A DNA stretch of 64,000 bases from Pulicaria dysenterica. Lineage: Eukaryota > Streptophyta > Magnoliopsida > Asterales > Asteraceae. The DNA lies in the NCBI GenBank assembly GCA_947179395.2, contig OX359290.1:93301376-93365375 (forward strand). The letters run 5' to 3'. Each line of letters opens with the position of its first letter. Position 1 is the stretch's first letter. A program made the translations under genes and the position numbers. The notes beneath the pieces were generated by a model. That model searched no databases, was not told the DNA's origin, and saw only the letters and a program-made list of their open reading frames with translations. Shown in pieces: positions 1-12,310 of this stretch.

Positions 1-3000
1 AACAATATATTCATGGGATTTTAACACATCTTTATATAGAAGACAATGTTGTTAATGAATATGGTCATAACTTCTAGCGCTCATCCATATGAGCTGACGA
101 GATGTGTACAAAATAATGTTATTGAGATTTTCAACTACTAACATAGCAACAAGATTGAATTAGAAAAAAGAAAAAAAAAATTCACTTGTATAAAACCTTT
201 TGAAATTTCATCTATTAAAACACCATCACTGATAAAGAAAAGCTTTGTACATTTCACAACCTTTTTAATCAATAACTAATTCTACAAACATTCAACAAGC
301 ACTTAAATTATTTTTTTACCAAACGTGTTTATATACTCTTTGAGATTTATTATACTCTTGTCAAACACACACTTAATTTAGAACTTATTGTAGCATTAAC
401 GATGTAGGTGACATCCATAAGCTAACTTCACTGACTTTTTCTTCACTTCACCAGTGTAGTAAGTTTTTGAGACATGCTAAAAAACCACCTTATATTGACC
501 AAACGTCGCATAAATCTTGAACCATTTTAATGCCTTGTCAATTTACATGTGATTTGGAGTCCACAATTTGCCAACACTAAGATCCACTCTCTGTTCATCA
601 TTACTTACAAAATTTATAAGGTGTATTCTAAATATTTTATTTAAAACATTTTGAGATTGAGATTCAAACTGTCACAATGTTGGGATATAAATCAAAATGA
701 AAGTGACGTTGTTTATATACACGACTAGGAATACAACAACGCCCCTAGTAGCTCTATCGCAAACTTGTGCTCTATCATGGATTATAATCAAAGACAACAC
801 ATCCAACTTCTTGCAAAACAAGATTTTAGCACAAGAATGCAACCTTCAATTCACAGGTCTCTATATCAAGGATGATATCACACATTGAAGTACGGAGATC
901 GTGAATGTGACAATTCGCTAAAAATAACCTCCCAAAACATACTCGAGAATGCGCCACAAAACATATGGACATGTCGTGACCAGTCCCTTAAACATGTCTA
1001 AGTTTTCATTTTAAATGATCGACCATCCTGACATACACAATCAACCTTAATCAAATAAACTTGTTTTTACCTATTTCAACCCATGAAAATACACCTCCGT
1101 TGCTACTTATAACTTGGAAATAAGTCACAGGGTTGCCACTTGCAACTACCCAAACATACCATAATATTACAACAACCACCCACAACCTTGCATTTTTAAC
1201 CCACTCTAACAACAAAACCACCATAAATTGAAATATATCTACCAAAGATGGGAATATGACACACAAAACTAAATTTTAAACATTTATGATTGTTCTTCTA
1301 CTTGATAGCTTCTTAATAATGGACCATCGGTTTCACTAAGATTGAACTCTAATATTTGCCCCTTCTTTATTTCTATCTTTCTAACCATGAAATACTTCTC
1401 TATATCCCTTTACCTTTAATTATTTTTTAAATTAAACATCAGATTGATATAAAATAAGAGAGACATGGTGATTTAGGAAGAGAATTAAGTACAAAGAGCC
1501 GGTTTTAAGAGAGAGGAAAATGAGTGTGGGGAGAGAGTGTGTGGTAAAAGGGTAAGAGGGGGTGGGGTAATATTTTTTCAGTTGGTAAAGGTGCCATGGA
1601 GGACTTGCATCCCAATGAGTCAAGTACACCGGTTGATCTAATGCTAGTTTTTTATCCCATCAGTTAACCATGATGTGGTCACTTATCATTACATCAAATT
1701 ATGAGATCTACATACTACATGACAAACTAATAAAAAAAAGAAGAAATGAAAAGAAAACCTTACACATCACACTCTCTCGCTTTCACAAGAGTGATCTGCA
1801 CCACGCTTCATCTTCCCCACACCATAGTAACATGGTTTCACCACACTCATGGATGGCAAAGGGGCGGTTTGCACAAGGGATTGGTCATCGTCCCCGTTTA
1901 TAAAAACTCCCTGTTCCAGCTAACAAACCGAGGATATTAAACCAAGGATCCTCAATAAGTAATCGTTGAAAACCGTAAGAAATCATGTATCCCCATTGGG
2001 TATAAATGGTTAATGCTCACGGAGAGATAACTTGCCGTTTTAAAATAAATGACTTCATCACACTTCAAAATATCTTATTAATAAAACCAAATATAAACAT
2101 CACAATTTTGAAACTTACATGTTTTCATAAAGTAATAATAGATCAATTTGTATATTGTAACACACTATACATGCTAAAAAGCACTTAAATAGAAAATACA
2201 ATGAGCTTGGGCCAAAACATATTATTGGCTTTGAAAAAAAGCAAGACTAAATAAATAATAAATATGCATTGGTTAATAAATTTGGGCTTTTATGTTATAC
2301 AATTTTTTATTTCACGGCCTCTAAATGGATAATATCTTCACATAATAGTATGAAAGGGGAGGATATACCTAAAACTGTCCATGTTGTTTAAATACTTCGG
2401 ATTTTCCATATCCTTGATTACTGTCTCGAAATCTGACCTGTTTATTTCAGGTTTTAAGTTAGTTTAGGTTTATGTTATTATCCCTAACCACACATTGTTG
2501 AATTTACTCACGCCCAAAACTCTCCTCACCTAAGGACGGGAAATGAATGGTTTGAAAAGAAAGTTTAAGCTTATTTTGATCACAAACATATTATCTTAAA
2601 ATTAGGATGATTTAAAAGAAAATAATTTTTCTTTTCATTTTTTTTCTTTTCTCCTCTTATTAAACTTGAGAATAGGACGGAGGTTTATATTCATCATGTA
2701 TACGTGAATTAATTTACAAAACCAATTTCTTTTTTCTTTTATTTCATTTAGCAATAAAGGTTTCTTAATTTTTATATTAAAAAATATTTGTGAATAAAAA
2801 AATCATAAAGATAAAGAGTTAAAGACTAAAGTCTTCGCTTTATTTGACCATATTAGCCTATAAGGTATGGGCTACAGGGCTAGGGACAAACTGGTAAATC
2901 TCAATCCAAAATTTTCTTTAAATTTGTAATAGTGCCAGGTCAATAATCCATGTACAACTGATAACAACAGATATCAACCGTTGATAACCACTCTCACCTG

Positions 3001-3081
3001 CAATCCCTAGCCGTTAGATCGGCCATAGAGACGCACACACTAGGAGACTGATCCAATACCCGACTGAGCAAACTCCGATCT
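1..3081. other. AT-rich intergenic DNA, no gene recognised
   Basis: Only short chance reading frames are present, none with a recognisable domain, codon bias or splice context. A GTTTATAAAA stretch near 1896 resembles a TATA box but no coding region follows it. I see no clear terminal inverted repeat or target duplication here. Confidence 0.6.
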
Positions 3082-3091
3082 TATTTAAATA
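3082..3091 (+). promoter_or_regulatory. TATA box of the HMGA-like gene
   Basis: The A/T run TATTTAAATA lies about 40-48 bp upstream of the ATG at 3130, leaving room for a very short 5' leader. It is the only TATA-like run in that position. Inferred from spacing alone. Confidence 0.5.
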
Positions 3092-3129
3092 CCTTCCGGC
3101 CTTCGTCTTTATTTCATCGCCGCATCCAC

Positions 3130-4198
3130 ATGGCTGCCGAACCACCCACCAGCTCCCCAGCTCCTGCTTCCTACCCCATCCTCCCACAGTACCCAGAGGT
3201 ATCAATTTCGTCATCTTTCGATTAAAATTTGTTTTTTTTCTCACGTAATTTAATCGATTTTGCTGTTTCCCTAGTTGACTTTGATGTAGACAGAATATAG
3301 TTTGACCTGAATTTATGATTCGAGTGCAAATCAGTTAGTTATCGATTGTCGAGCTTAAATACCTAACACTATGTTCTTGTTGTTTAATTACTCAATTACT
3401 GCATTTGGGTCTTCGATCATAAGCTCGGCTTTGATTTCCGTGAATGGTTGTTATTTGCACATGAATTTTGAGGGATTTAGTTGAATTCAGGGCATGGGTT
3501 CCGTTTATTTTTGTGCTTTCTGTTCTGGATATCGATATCTCTGGACTTTGATTATATTTGGTTGATCTCAGTTAATTTTTGCTGCAATTGAGGCGATAGA
3601 TAGCAAAAATGGAGCTAACAAATCAACGATTTCGAAGCAAATTGAAGCTACCTACGGCAGTCTACCGGCGGCTCACTCAACCCTTCTTTCACACCATCTC
3701 AATAAAATGAAAGCTAGTGGCCAGCTTATCGTGGTTAAGAACAACTACGTTAAACCCGATCCAAACGCACCTCCCCGACGAGGCCGTGGACGGCCGCCAA
3801 AACCCAAAGAGCCTTTGCCTGAGGGCACCGTCGCTTCTCCGCCGAAACCCAGAGGCCGTCCTCCGAAATCTCACGACCTTTCGTCTGTCTCGTCTCCCAC
3901 GGCAGCTTCTCCGCCGAAACCCAGAGGCCGACCTCCGAAATCTCAGGACCCTTCGTCTGTCTCGTCTCCCACCGCAGCTTCTCCGCCGAAACCCAGAGGC
4001 CGACCTCCGAAATCTCATGACCCTACGTCTGTCTCGTCTCCCAAGGCAGCTTCTCCGCCGGTGAGTGGCCGGAAACGCGGGCGTCCGCCGAAGCTTGAAA
4101 AGGAGACCGCGGCGGCACCACCAGCAAATGGCGAAAAAAGGGGAAGAGGGCGACCTCCTAAGGCGAAGACACCGGTAGCTGCTCCGGTTAGGGCTTGA
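3130..4198 (+). CDS. HMGA-type DNA-binding protein: linker-histone H15 domain plus six AT-hooks
   Basis: Two exons: 3130-3198 (23 codons, followed by GT at 3199) and 3572-4198 (preceded by AG), giving 231 residues. The splice joins in phase 0 and restores the start of the winged-helix H15 (histone H1/H5 globular) domain, about residues 20-85, with the motifs AIEAIDSKNGANKSTISKQI and LLSHHLNKMKASGQL. Six AT-hooks follow at about residues 92-100, 115-122, 139-146, 163-170, 190-197 and 212-220, each with an RGRPPK core that would enter the minor groove of AT-rich DNA. Hooks 2-4 lie in a 24-residue tandem repeat carrying SPPK, a typical CDK-type phosphorylation context. Plant HMGA (HMG-I/Y) proteins of this layout act as nuclear architectural factors; they usually have about four hooks, so this one appears expanded. 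The start is chosen because it is the only upstream ATG giving an open exon that splices into the domain. There is no neighbouring gene within 10 kb. Confidence 0.9.
3833..4060 (+). repeat. 72-bp tandem repeat coding for AT-hook modules
   Basis: Three full units start at 3833, 3905 and 3977 and a partial fourth at 4049, with constant 72-bp spacing and few substitutions. Each unit encodes 24 residues: one KPRGRPPK hook plus a Ser/Pro-rich linker. In-frame length (72 = 3 x 24) keeps the reading frame, so unit gain or loss would change hook number without breaking the gene. Confidence 0.9.
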
Positions 4199-6221
4199 TT
4201 GAAAAAGAAAATTAGTTTTAGGGGGTTTAGTGCAAATTGTTTCTTTATTTTAACTTATATTTTATTTTTTTTGTTACTTTTTGAAAAAAGTAGCCTTGTT
4301 TTAGAGGTTCTTTCTTTCATTGGGTGGGATATTGGATGTTTGTGAATTGTGAGTGTAATTGCGTTAATGTACATTTAAATTTATTCACCGTCTTCTTAAG
4401 CAATTTCCCTCCATTTTATTTATAATAATTGCATTATTTTAATAATTGCTCATTAAATAAATATGTAAATATGAAAGTATCTATAAGAAATGTTGCTAGC
4501 ATCGTATATCTATTTATTCCTTTTAAAATAAAATAAAATTATGATCTACCTACATTCGTCTTAGATTGTAAAGTTGTATCCTCATTCTAAAATTAAGGAG
4601 GTGTTTGTTACTTTGGTTCATGGATTTACATTCTATCAAAGAATCTGAAATATGCATGATTTTAAATCATATCTAGTGTTTGATTTGCATGACCCGATTT
4701 GAGTTACTGTGATGCAGGTGATGGTGTAGACGTGATATGTGTCAAGTTGTTTTTTACCTTTATAGTGTGCATTAAATTTGCTATGATTGTGTGATTGAAT
4801 AGCGATTTAGTATAGTATTTAAAATTGATTATCAGTTTAATTGAAGAAAAAACTCTTATGTCAATATATAATCAAATGATGAAGTCCTCCTCTTACTAGT
4901 TTATAATTGTGCATGAAATTTCATAGCAATATATCATATTTTAGAATAATGCAATAGGTTCATCATATAAGATGTGCGATTTGAAAAAAAATTATATGTC
5001 TAGTAGCTGGTAGTCTGGTACCTATAGATTGATTGAACGGGAAAACCATGTTAATCACAAAACCTACAAATCTTAAATAAACACTTCATATTGGTTCATA
5101 TATATATGATTCTTGGACAAAATAATTCACTTAAATAAAAAGGTAAAAAAAACAAACCTATCTAATAAGTAGGTGTATCATTTTACATACTTTGTCTTAC
5201 ATTACTTTTTTTTTTATCACTACGTTTATAACACAACCATCATATTAAACCATTACTCAACACTCATCTACCAACTCTTTAAATGCATAAAAAAACTTGA
5301 GTTTTCAGTGTGAGACATTATGCTGAAAAACTCACCCCAGCTATGACTATGAGCCCTTTAATAGGACATGGAGCGGGTTTCTCAACGTTTCATATCAGCT
5401 TACATATGAATATGATTATCGAACAAAGTAATGCATCAAAACGAATGGGAAAACCAAAGCAGTAGCGCGCGGAAAATTTAACAAGTGGAAGATATAATAG
5501 TGCTAGAGTTCAGTTTCTATGGACGTTAGAACACTACTTACCATCTACTTTCTATGGATCAATACAGAATGTCGGAGGAAGAGAGATATAGAGAGAGATG
5601 TTATATATATTTAAGAGAGAGAAATAAACTAATTATTTCTTGATGATATAAATGGATATATAGAAAACTTGACATTACCAAAATTTTCTTCACTCTTACA
5701 GAATTATTTTTTATTTAATCTTGACAAATGACAATACTCAAATATATATAATTAAATTACAAATATTATGGTAAGATTCTTCCTTAAACGTTCTTAACTT
5801 CAGGTAATGTTTTGTTATAATATTTACATATATTTGAAATATATATTCTCACTGAATGCGTTGTGTTACATAAAATTAAAAATAAGTTTAGTTATGATAA
5901 GTAAAGTTTATATATATACATATTTTTACAATATTAAAGTTAAATTTTAGATTTACAACAAACATTTCATGATGCGTTTAAGTTTTATATATTTTCCATT
6001 TTAATATATCTTTTTGAAATATTTAATTTTTAAAGTTTTATATTTACGTTTTTAGTTATCTATTAGAGTTTTCTCTTTTTTTATGTAAATTTCTTGGTAG
6101 ATATTATGTTGGACACAATACGAAAATATAAATTCAAATCTATCAGATGCATTTTTAATTTTTGTTTCTTGCCGTAAGAGACAGGTTATTGTAACTCATT
6201 CATATTATATATTTTCTATTT
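4199..6221. other. AT-rich DNA, no gene recognised
   Basis: Contains the presumed 3' untranslated region of the HMGA gene (T-rich, first few hundred bases) and then AT-rich sequence without convincing reading frames or element termini. Confidence 0.5.
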
Positions 6222-6555
6222 ATAATTATTTTTGCTTTTTCTTAAATTTTTGTTTCTTCAACTTTTAATTTTATTATTACCCGCTGCTGTAAAAAAAAAA
6301 CAACTACTTTAGCTTAGAAGAAGGATTGAATACACTTGAGTTAGATTATGCACAAATTAGATTCACCTTTAAAATATTGTTGAATGCCATAATAAATTTT
6401 TAAATCTAATATTCAACTCTCGAAAGTTATTCAGTTAACTAAAATTACACAGAGAACTCTATATTTTTTAGCTGATTAGTTGGTCTAAATAAAATTACAA
6501 AGATTTTAAGCTTCATATGTTTATATTATCACAGAAACAATCTATTGTCTTATCT

Positions 6556-6646
<91 letters not shown>

Positions 6647-6830
6647 ATTAGTTTAGTTAAAAAATATAGTATCTTAAACTTTCCTATAAATTACATATTA
6701 AAATAATTATATTTTAAATATCTACCATAACGTGCACATAAACATTCTTCGTTCGAACATATATGTAGGTATAGCAGGAGCCCATATTAGGAGACTATCA
6801 ATGGCCCATTATCCATAGCTTATTATTCTT
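6222..6830. repeat. Paralogous segment A (matches 16405-17210)
   Basis: Runs of shared sequence, such as TTCTTCAACTTTTA, TGTTGAATGCC, ATTCAACTCTCG and AGCTGATTAGT, occur in the same order here and at 16.4-17.2 kb. The partner carries a 305-bp hAT-like insertion, while this copy carries a long (AT)n array where the partner has only a few AT units. This looks like an old segmental duplication; the match resumes further on at 10.1 and 18.4 kb. Confidence 0.75.
6559..6639. repeat. (AT)n microsatellite, about 40 units
   Basis: Uninterrupted AT dinucleotides. The paralogous position near 17040 has only a short AATATATCTG, so the array expanded here after the duplication. Confidence 0.95.
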
Positions 6831-7125
6831 ATGATATTTTGTTTCTAATTTATACCCTCGATGCTGCAAACCCACATTAAACACTTCATTATTATTTTTT
6901 AGAGGAATTTACGTATTAGATCGGTCGTAACGGAGAATTCTCCGTCATAACTCGTTAATCACTATGGTTGTTACGTCACCTACTCGTCAATTCGGCGCCT
7001 CATCGTCGTGGTTACAAGCTACGGAGCTTGTTTCTTTATTTTTGATTTTTTTTCAACCAATCATATTAATTTTAAATTAATAATTTTTTGGGTTCAGTAA
7101 TGGTAGTAATGGTGATGTGGATGTT

Positions 7126-7780
7126 TAGAAATGACAACGGGGATTCGGGGTGCGGATTGGTTCCGCCGTCCCAGTTTAAGAAAACCATCTCCATCATCGC
7201 TTGAAAAACCGCGAGGATTTAAACGGGGATTCTCATCGGGGCATCGGGTAACCAGAGAAAACCGCGGGGAAAGGGGTATCCCGTTTAATATAAAACATGT
7301 AATTGAATGTGTACTTTTTACTGCGGAGATACCCGTTAAAGTAAATCTGTAATTTTTCACTACGAGGATCATCACCGTTAAGATTTTACCACGACTATTA
7401 GAAAACGATTTTACTACATTATACAACATTATCAAATACAAACATATATGATCCGAAATTAAAGTCTTAAAGAATCTAAATATATCAAAAATATCAAAAC
7501 CAAACAATTCAAATAAAGATAACGATAAAAATTAGGTTGTATAAAAGTGTATACAGAGTTGAATCTTTTCTATTTTTAATTAATGTTATGCATGATATAC
7601 ATATATACATAGATATGATTAATATTAAATTATAATCGGGTAGCGGGTATCAGGTAATTGTGGTAGGGATCATCAAACCCGTCCCCGTCCCCGATTAAAT
7701 AATCAGGTTTTCCCCATCCCCGTCCCGTTTATGTCGGTTTTCGGTTTTCCCCATCGGTTTCGGTTTTTTTGCCATCCCTA
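7126..7780. mobile_element. Non-autonomous hAT-like element, 655 bp
   Basis: Starts TAGAAATGACAACGG and ends TTGCCATCCCTA, an imperfect terminal inverted repeat of the TAGGGATGGCAA type common in plant hAT derivatives. Flanking 8-bp duplications TGGATGTT (7118-7125) and TGAATGTT (7781-7788) differ at one base, the expected hAT length. The inside is rich in short CCCCG, CGGG and CGGTTTT runs and has no transposase. Confidence 0.75.
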
Positions 7781-8483
7781 TGAATGTTAGTTATACATAT
7801 CATGACTAGGTTTATTTAATCATAACTATAAACTAAAAAACCGATATCATAGTCACTTAGTTATAACAGTCGTACATGTCACGACTACGAGTGATAAAAA
7901 AAGTTATTTTCATGGTGATTATGATTTAATAAGTAGAAGCGGCTATAATGTCATATATGGCCAAGCGCAATATATTCAGTCATTGGAACATATGACTTAA
8001 CCACTTGCGTAGTCATTAGCTACAGGCAGGCGGGGGCGAATCCATGAGTTTACTACGGAGGGGGTCATATTATGACAGATCAACAAAATTAATATAATGG
8101 ATACACATGATATATAAATATGTTTAAAAAGTATCATTATTCGTAAGATAAATATATAAATTATGAAACGCTGCAACTTTATTTCTTTCCTTTTTTACTG
8201 GTTTTCCTAAATTAAGCTCACAATATATTAATCTGTAGCAACAATATATTAAGACAATTAAGTACGTACGTATGACTGTATGAGATTAAAACTATCATTT
8301 ATAAGTTAAGGCATAACTAGAATGAGTTTTCATGATAAGTTAAGGTCTAATTAAATAAATAAATTTAAAAGTAAAACTAACATTCAAAACATAACATTTA
8401 TCAAAATGTGTTTCCTAGCTTATGAATATTTTTTTTTTTTTTTTTTTTTACTATTAGGTTACAATGTTTTTTTTTTAACTTTT

Positions 8484-8751
8484 TAGTTAATTCATTTAAG
8501 GATTTATCTCTTCTAAACCCCGTTGTAGCAGGATTGAGTATCGTTATTTTTGTTATTGTAGTATGACTGTTTAAGATATAAATATATGTGATTTTTGATG
8601 TTCATTTAATTTGTCAGTTGCTTTAACCATAAAAAAATACCAGGAATAAACATTAATCTCGAAATTAGTTAATTCATTTAAGGATTTATCTCTTTTAAAC
8701 CCCGCTGTAGCAGAATTGAGTATCATTATTTTTGTTATTGTAGTATGACTG

Positions 8752-8836
<85 letters not shown>

Positions 8837-10180
8837 TGTGATTTTTGACGTTCATTTAATTTGCCAGTTGCTTTAACCATAAAAAAAATACTAGGAATAA
8901 ACATTAATCTCGAAAAGGAATCAGGTTCTAAATTGATCTCTTTAGTATATGGATATGCTTAAGTTTTTTTTTAGGTTACAATGTTTTTTTTTTTTTACTT
9001 TTTTGTTAATTCATTTAAGGATTTATCTCTTCTAAACCCCGTTGTAGCATGATTGAGTATCGTTATTTTTGTTATTGTAGTATGACTATTTAAGATATAA
9101 ATATATGTGATTTTTGACGTTCATTTAATTTGCCAGTTGCTTTAACCATAAAAAAAAAATCAGGAATAAACATTAATCTCGAAATTAGTTAATTCATTTA
9201 AGGATTTATCTCTTCTAAACCCCGTTGTAGCAGGATTGAGTATCGTTATTTTTGTTATTGTAGTATGACTGTTTAAAATATAAATATATGTGATTTTTGA
9301 AGTTCATTTAATTTGCCAGTTGCTTTAACCATAAAAAAAAATACCAGGAAGAAACATTAATCTCGAAAAGGAATTAGGTTCTAAATTGATCTCTTTAGTA
9401 TATGGATATGCTTAAGTGTTCTTTTCACGTAATATATATTGTGTCAACTGTCAATATATAACATGATTCATATTTTTTAATTAAGAAGAAAATATATATG
9501 TGCTAATTATGTCAAAAAATTCAAAACATAACATTTATCAAAATGTGTTTCCTATTTATAAGCTGTAGCTTATGAATAATTTTTTTTTTAGGTTACAATG
9601 TTTTTTTTTTACTTTTTTGTTAATTCATTTAAGGATTTATCTCTTCTAAACCCCGTTGTAGCAGGATTGAGTATCGTTATTTTTGTTATTGTAGTATGAC
9701 TGTTTAAGATATAAATATATGTGATTTTTGACATTCATTTAATTTGCCAGTTGCTTTAACCATAAAAAAATACCAGGAATAAACATTAATCTCGAAATTA
9801 TTTAATTCATTTAAGGATTTATCTCTTCTAAACCCCGCTGTAGCAGGTTTGAGTATCGTTATTTTTGTTATTGTAGTATGACTGTTTAAAATATAAATAT
9901 ATGTGATTTTTGACGTTCATTTAATTTGCCAGTTGCTTTAACCATAAAAAAATACCAGAAATAAACATTAATCTCGAAAAGGAATCAGGTTCTAAATTGA
10001 TCTCTTTAGTATATGAATATGCTTAAGTGTTCTTTTCACGTAATATATATTGTGTCAACTGTCAATATATAACATGATTCATATTTTTTAATTAAGAAGA
10101 AAATATATATGTGCTAATTATGTCAAAAAATTGTATCTAATTGTTTGCCATTGCTAAATCGTTATCAAATGAGATCGAAT
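8484..10180. repeat. Tandem array of six ~182-bp units arranged as three dimers
   Basis: Units begin TTAATTCATTTAAGGATTT at about 8487, 8669, 9006, 9189, 9620 and 9802 and run to AAACATTAATCTCGAAA. Within each pair the spacing is 182-183 bp; pairs are separated by spacers beginning AAGGAATCAGGTTCTAAAT, giving a higher-order repeat of roughly 520-615 bp. A single partial unit with its spacer lies at about 17450-17690. No coding content is seen. Confidence 0.9.
8756..8830. repeat. (TA)n microsatellite inside one tandem unit
   Basis: About 37 TA units occur in the second 182-bp unit, where the other five units read only ATATAAATATATG. The array expanded within a single unit. Confidence 0.95.
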
Positions 10181-10315
10181 ATATATTCTCATTGTGTTTC
10201 ATTTTTTTAATTTAACTTCTCACCTTTTATTGTTGTATATATCAGTCTTTAAGTATTATCATTTATCATTTATAATATTAAAGGATAAATTGTCAAGAAA
10301 AATAACATATATATA

Positions 10316-10559
10316 GGGGACGGTCAAACGAGAACTGTTAAAGGATAAATTAAAGGATAAACGGTTAAAAGTAATCAATGGCTAACATATAATGGCTCAT
10401 TAATGAGGGTTAATTTGGAAAAGTCAAGTCTCGTAAATTAATGACTGGCTCACCCGGACGCAATTCACGGTTTTTAAATGACTAAAATACCCCTATTAAT
10501 GAGTTATTAATAGCGTTAAAAATAGTTCTCGTACGAAAATCAGTTCTCATTTGAACTTT

Positions 10560-10562
<3 letters not shown>
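10316..10562. mobile_element. Harbinger-family MITE A, ~247 bp, flanked by TA repeats
   Basis: The left end GGGGACGGTCAAACGAGAAC and a right end that in reverse reads AAAAGTTCAAATGAGAAC form a terminal inverted repeat with GAGAACTG motifs. The inside near the right end (GACGCAATTCACGG, ACCCCTATTAATGAG, GTTCTCGTACGAAAA) resembles the right end of the transposase-bearing elements at 31.3 and 47.7 kb. TA runs lie directly on both sides. Confidence 0.75.

Positions 10563-10627
<65 letters not shown>
10563..10627. repeat. (AT)n microsatellite between MITE A and element C
   Basis: About 32 uninterrupted AT units fill the gap between two inverted-repeat elements. Confidence 0.95.
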
Positions 10628-10630
<3 letters not shown>

Positions 10631-11657
10631 GAGGGTTCATGCGAGAACCGTTGTTAGTGCGAGAACCGCGAGAACCGTTTATGGCCTTTGATCTTGAATA
10701 ATTAAGGGCTAAGATTAAAAGTGGCAAACATGTAATTAAATAAAACATATCCCCCATTTTTAATTTCCTAATATCGTATTATAGGTAAATTGTCTAAATT
10801 AAAGGGGGGGACCACTTCCCCCCACTTCTTAAAGCTAAAATATCTATGAAACGGAACGGTATTAAAATACGAAAATTATACCAAATTAACGAGAAAATTC
10901 TGCTCTTTAATTTGACACCGATATTGCTATACTTTTTCGACAAAAAAATTTAAATTTTGGTGGGGTTTTTTTCCAGCACATACAGCAAAATCGCTTATGC
11001 ACCGTGCATATATGCATATAGACCTTGCATATATGCATATGCACCGTGCATATATGCATATGTATCGTGCATATATGCATATGCATGATGTATATGTGAA
11101 CCACATACACATGCACCTGTTCTTACTACTGGGTTTTGTAGATCTGAATACATACATGCAAATAAGTGAACATATGTCAAGGACAAATAATCAAATTAAT
11201 AAATAATAATGTCAATAATAGTACTACCTATTACCTAATACCAATAACATAATTACATAAGCAAATTGAATGTTGCGCTGAAAGTGGTGGTTTGAATGCA
11301 TCGCCGAAAATATGTAAAAAGTTGTGATTAATAAATAGAAAATGAAATAAAAGAAAAAAAAATAATACAAAAAAATAATATTTGTTGTCTATAAAAAATA
11401 ATTAGAAAAAAAACCATACTAAAAGAAACGCTATATTAATTGGAAACTAATAAATTGCTACCTACCTTCTAAGACTAAAACAACGTGCCGTCGATCGTGA
11501 AGAAACAAAAGTCGGCGCTGTCACATAAACAATTTTATATATTGTCATTTTTGCCCTTATTAATTTAATTTAATTAATTAAGACAACTTATTAATTGATT
11601 GGTTCACAATGGTTCTCGCGGTTCTCGCATTAACAACGGTTCTCGCATGAACTTTTT

Positions 11658-11659
<2 letters not shown>
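10628..11659. mobile_element. Harbinger-family non-autonomous element C, ~1.03 kb
   Basis: Begins GGGGAGGGTTCATGCGAGAA and ends with its inverse. The arm continues as spaced GCGAGAACCG motifs for about 48 bp at each end. (TA)n lies directly on both sides. The interior carries no transposase, but includes a block of ~21-bp repeats (10994-11090) containing the palindrome TGCATATATGCA and an AT-rich stretch. It belongs to the same general family as elements D and E. Confidence 0.8.
10994..11095. repeat. ~21-bp tandem repeat with TGCATATATGCA palindrome
   Basis: Four to five units of the form ACCGTGCATATATGCATATG inside element C. Each unit is close to self-complementary, so single strands could form local hairpins. 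Confidence 0.85.

Positions 11660-11720
<61 letters not shown>
11660..11720. repeat. (AT)n microsatellite between elements C and D
   Basis: About 30 AT units, bounded on both sides by GGAAAAAGTTCATGCGAGAA-type element ends. Confidence 0.95.
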
Positions 11721-11723
<3 letters not shown>

Positions 11724-11934
11724 AAAAAGTTCATGCGAGAACCATTCTTAGTGCGAGAACCAATCTGAGGCGTCCAATTCCCCATCTTTCAATGTCATTG
11801 CCCACCCATGAATTCCTCACATACACTCTGCCACACTCTATCTCTCCACGCTCACCATCCATGAAACTTCCCGTATCCAAGGAACGGCCGAGATTGGTTC
11901 TCGCACTAACAACGGTTCTCGCATGAACCCTCGG
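11721..11934. mobile_element. Harbinger-family MITE D, ~213 bp
   Basis: Left arm GGAAAAAGTTCATGCGAGAA and right arm reading inward in inverse, with GCGAGAACC motifs. The interior (CCAATTCC, TCAATGTCATTGCCCAC, GAATTCCTCACAT) is the reverse complement of the interior of MITE F, so D and F are two copies of one element in opposite orientation. Confidence 0.8.
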
Positions 11935-11944
11935 ATATATATAT

Positions 11945-12031
11945 GAAAAAGTTTATTTGAGAACCATTCTTAATGCAAGAACCGCGAGAACGGTTCTCGC
12001 ACTAACAACGGGTCTCGAATGAACCCTCCCC
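11945..12031. mobile_element. Minimal foldback element E, ~87 bp, almost only two inverted arms
   Basis: The left arm (GAAAAAGTTTATTTGAGAAC, then AAGAACCGCGAGAAC) meets its inverse (GGTTCTCGCACTAACAACGG, then GAATGAACCCTCCCC) with almost no interior. TA-rich sequence flanks both sides. It is either a deletion derivative of the C/D family or two ends of older elements brought together. Confidence 0.65.
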
Positions 12032-12066
<35 letters not shown>

Positions 12067-12087
12067 ATGTGTGTGTGTGTATATATA
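12032..12087. repeat. Compound (TA)n(TG)n microsatellite
   Basis: TA units, then about 18 TG units with one interruption, then TA units, separating elements E and F. Confidence 0.95.
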
Positions 12088-12310
12088 GGGGACTGTTCAA
12101 ACGAGAACTGTTTTTCATACGAGAACTGCGAGAACTAATTTTAGCCGTTGATTTGATAAAGTGGAACTTATGGATGTGGAGCGTGGGGGGATTAAGTGTG
12201 GCAGGGTACATGTGATGAATTCATGAGTGGGTAATGACATTGAAGGAGGGGGAATTGGATGGCTCAGAATGGTTCTCACGATTCTCGAACGAAAAACAGT
12301 TCTCATTTGA

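Noticed and set aside
3689..4064. Two alternative frames (+ and -) of 109-115 codons over the HMGA exon
   Set aside because: They are shadows created by the 72-bp repeat; only the frame with AT-hooks and the H15 domain makes sense.
8571..8904. Open frames rich in alternating Ile and Tyr over (AT)n arrays here and at 10482, 13526, 35770 and 47518
   Set aside because: They are translations of TA dinucleotide repeats, not genes. At 35770 the first part is a real lectin exon but the frame runs on into the intron.
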